Shown here: positions 5,052-6,594 of the stretch, piece after piece
Numbering within the stretch: the stretch's first letter is position 1
How the letters are laid out: the number at the start of each line of letters is the position of its first letter
NCBI GenBank assembly: GCA_019113455.1
Contig: DXHG01000129.1
Span: 1 to 6,594 of the forward strand
Direction: 5' to 3'
From: Candidatus Treponema faecavium
GTDB taxonomy: Bacteria > Spirochaetota > Spirochaetia > Treponematales > Treponemataceae
Length of the DNA stretch: 6,594 bases
Program-made: the position numbers and the translations under genes
The notes under the pieces: model-generated
Databases searched by the model: none
Seen by the model: only the letters and a program-made list of their open reading frames with translations
Told to the model about the DNA's origin: nothing

Positions 5052-6594
5052 CAGCCGCCTGCCTGACGCCGTACAGGCGTCGGCAGGCACTGTATCCGGC
5101 GTATACCCTTCAGCGGCGCTCTTTGCACAAAACGCCGCACTTTTTGCCGCACGCTTTCCGGAACTATCCGCACTGTATGCGGCACAGTTTGCGCAGGCGC
5201 CGCAGCTCCCTGAAAGCTGGCAGCTCCTCGCCGCCAAAAACGGCTCCGTAACGGTAAAAGAAGACGACGTGCTTTTACATTCGGCATATGCGCCTGAAAA
5301 AGAAGCAGCACAGCAGGTACAGCAGGCAGCAGACGCGTCATGTACCGCAGGCATCTTCTGCGCGTTCGGACTCGGCTATGCGCCTGACGCGTTTGCCGCG
5401 CAGTATCCGGACAAACAGCTCATTCTGATCGAACCTGACGCTGCGCGTCTTGCCGCCGCGTTTTCGCTGTTCGGCTGGGAGCGCATCCTGCGGCACCCGC
5501 GCTGTATGCTGATTCTCGGCGCGGCGGCAGACACAACCATACACGCGCTTGACACGGCGGATCTTTCGCAGGCGCACATTTTCCGCGTACCCGCGCATAT
5601 ACGCCATGCGCAGCAGTATTTCGACACGCTCGGCACGCTCATCGCCCGCAACCAGCAGAAGCAGGAAATAAACCGCAGAACGGCACAGGCGTTCGCTCCG
5701 CTCTGGCTCAAAAACAGCGCCGCAAATATGAGCCGCCTCGTACAGCTTGCAGGCGCAGCCTCGCTTGAAAACGCGGCCCGTCCGTACCCCGCCTGTATTT
5801 TGGCTGCGGGCCCGAGCCTTGCTGATGCGCTGCCGTTTCTGCCGCAGCTTAAAGAACGGAGCCTCCTTATCTGCGTCGACACAGCGCTCAGAGCCTGCCT
5901 GCGCCGCGGCGTACAGCCCGACGTCGTCGTAACGGCTGACCCGCAGTACTGGAATTCCCGCCACCTTGCGGGTCTCGCCTCCCCCGGCTCGCTTCTGATT
6001 ACCGAGCTCGCCGCGTACCCGAGCGTGTTCCGCTTTCCATGCAGAGCAATACGCCTGTTCTCCTCACCGTATCCGCCGGGCGTCTATATCGAACGGCACG
6101 GTTCCCCGCTCGGTACGTTTTCGCCGGGCGGCTCGGTTGCGTCCGCGGCATGGGAATTCGCACGCTTTGCAGGCTGCGGGGAGATCTATATCGCCGGTCT
6201 TGACCTCGGATTCCCGAGCGGACAGACGCATGTGGCAGGCAGTCTCTTTGAGGAACAGCTGCACGCGCGCTCAAACCGCCTGCACACCGCGCAGACGGAA
6301 ACCTGCGCCGCCGTCTATACCGAAAATCAGGCGCAGGCACGCAGCTATGACGGGAACACGCTGTACACCGACAGCAGGATGAAACTGTATGCATGGTGGT
6401 TTGAAAGCAGAATCGCCGCGTTTCCCGCCGTGCGCACCTATACATTCTCTCCGCGGGGAATGGAGATTCCCGGCATAGCGCCCGTCCCGCTCACGCAGTT
6501 TATACAAATGCATCCTGCCGCCGACCGCAGCGCCCTTGAAGCGGCGCTTTTTGCAGACGCGCCGCCTGCACTGCGCGCCGAAACGCTTGCACAT
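5032..6594 (+). CDS. Motility-associated factor (MAF/DUF115) glycosyltransferase, C-terminus cut by window edge
   Basis: An open frame of 521 codons runs from TTG 5032 to the window end without a stop. The N-terminal part (about 24-110) resembles the family lead-in: an Ala-rich helical region with RFPEL, then LLHSAYAPEKEA. The core has the family marks in order: AAGPSL (258-263), VDTAL (282-286), PDVVV then ADPQYWN ending at N308, SPGGSV (364-369) and GLDLGF (389-394). This is the MAF_flag10/DUF115 domain, sometimes labelled 6-hydroxymethylpterin pyrophosphokinase MptE-like. Family members in Campylobacter, Helicobacter and Aeromonas are needed for adding nonulosonic acids to flagellin. Treponeme flagellins are also known to be glycosylated, so flagellin modification before export is the likely role; the sugar is unknown. 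It is translationally coupled to ftsI (20-nt overlap). Codons 9-19 form a strong hairpin. Start choice is moderately sure, family assignment good. Confidence 0.85.
   Translation, partial: MNSPSTDSRLPDAVQASAGTVSGVYPSAALFAQNAALFAARFPELSALYAAQFAQAPQLPESWQLLAAKNGSVTVKEDDVLLHSAYAPEKEAAQQVQQAADASCTAGIFCAFGLGYAPDAFAAQYPDKQLILIEPDAARLAAAFSLFGWERILRHPRCMLILGAAADTTIHALDTADLSQAHIFRVPAHIRHAQQYFDTLGTLIARNQQKQEINRRTAQAFAPLWLKNSAANMSRLVQLAGAASLENAARPYPACILAAGPSLADALPFLPQLKERSLLICVDTALRACLRRGVQPDVVVTADPQYWNSRHLAGLASPGSLLITELAAYPSVFRFPCRAIRLFSSPYPPGVYIERHGSPLGTFSPGGSVASAAWEFARFAGCGEIYIAGLDLGFPSGQTHVAGSLFEEQLHARSNRLHTAQTETCAAVYTENQAQARSYDGNTLYTDSRMKLYAWWFESRIAAFPAVRTYTFSPRGMEIPGIAPVPLTQFIQMHPAADRSALEAALFADAPPALRAETLAH
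5057..5088 (+). other. Strong imperfect hairpin at the ftsI/maf junction
   Basis: The left arm 5057-5070 pairs with the right arm 5076-5088 over 13 base pairs, mostly G-C. It has one bulged T at 5064 and a 5-nt loop (GTACA). It starts 5 nt after the ftsI stop codon and lies within codons 9-19 of the overlapping maf-like gene. There is no T-tract after it (the flank reads ACTGTATCC), so it is not a standard intrinsic terminator. It could slow ribosomes, shield the message from 3' exonucleases or lower downstream expression, or be a chance result of GC-rich coding. Confidence 0.55.

Noticed and set aside
5052..5100. Intrinsic terminator ending the lepB-ftsI transcript
   Set aside because: The hairpin is strong but is not followed by a T-tract, and the maf-like frame with its own GGAG site overlaps ftsI, so transcription must continue.
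4808..5354. Minus-strand frames of 177 and 147 codons across the ftsI/maf junction
   Set aside because: Both lie antisense to the PASTA domain and the conserved start of the maf-like gene, have low-complexity composition and no ribosome binding site worth noting.
5338..5964. 208-codon ATG frame on the minus strand opposite the maf-like gene
   Set aside because: It mirrors the high-GC, Ala/Arg-rich coding strand. Its translation is Arg/Cys/Ala-rich without domain marks, and the plus frame carries ordered MAF/DUF115 motifs.
1..6594. CRISPR arrays, tRNA/rRNA genes, insertion sequences, phage or defence genes, or a wholly new system
   Set aside because: No regularly spaced direct repeats, cloverleaf-like segments, transposase motifs or target-site duplications were seen. 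All six genes fill almost the entire window and mostly belong to envelope-related families.

Overview
The window reads as chromosomal DNA of a spirochaete, most probably a Treponema or close relative. The evidence is family content: a class B penicillin-binding protein with a C-terminal PASTA domain, a compact signal peptidase I, a membrane-anchored LysM/M23 peptidase, and a MAF/DUF115 motility-associated glycosyltransferase of the kind linked to flagellin glycosylation. The DNA is fairly GC-rich by eye, and strongly GC/Ala-rich in the outer genes. The genus is an inference from protein families and could not be tested by alignment.

Layout. The only divergent point is the 47-bp gap at 2630-2676. 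To the left, on the minus strand, lie three genes: a membrane-anchored LysM-LysM-M23 endopeptidase (2629 to 1454), a small zinc-ribbon/coiled-coil protein (1392 to 1138), and an exported beta-propeller-like (TolB/PD40-type) protein that starts at 1148 and runs off the left edge. The last two overlap by 11 nt. To the right, on the plus strand, lie lepB (2677-3186), an ftsI/PBP gene (3177-5051) and a MAF/DUF115 glycosyltransferase (TTG start at 5032, running off the right edge). These overlap by 10 and 20 nt, so they almost certainly form one translationally coupled transcript.

How they may work together. The rightward operon combines preprotein processing at the inner membrane (LepB), septal or peripheral peptidoglycan transpeptidation (FtsI-like) and a probable flagellin glycosyltransferase. 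The leftward unit starts with an enzyme of the peptidoglycan hydrolase family, so a cell-wall synthase and a cell-wall hydrolase diverge from the same short intergenic region. That region holds a near-consensus sigma70-type promoter for lepB. Its predicted start point falls almost on the lepB ATG, suggesting a leaderless message.

There are no tRNA or rRNA genes, CRISPR arrays, insertion sequences or phage genes. No unrecognised multi-gene defence or mobile system is visible. The window is mainly cell-envelope housekeeping, with several unusual expression-level details: the leaderless start, a strong hairpin at the ftsI/maf junction, and an A8 run at the zinc-ribbon/propeller overlap. The two terminal genes are both cut by the window edges and have no stop codon here.
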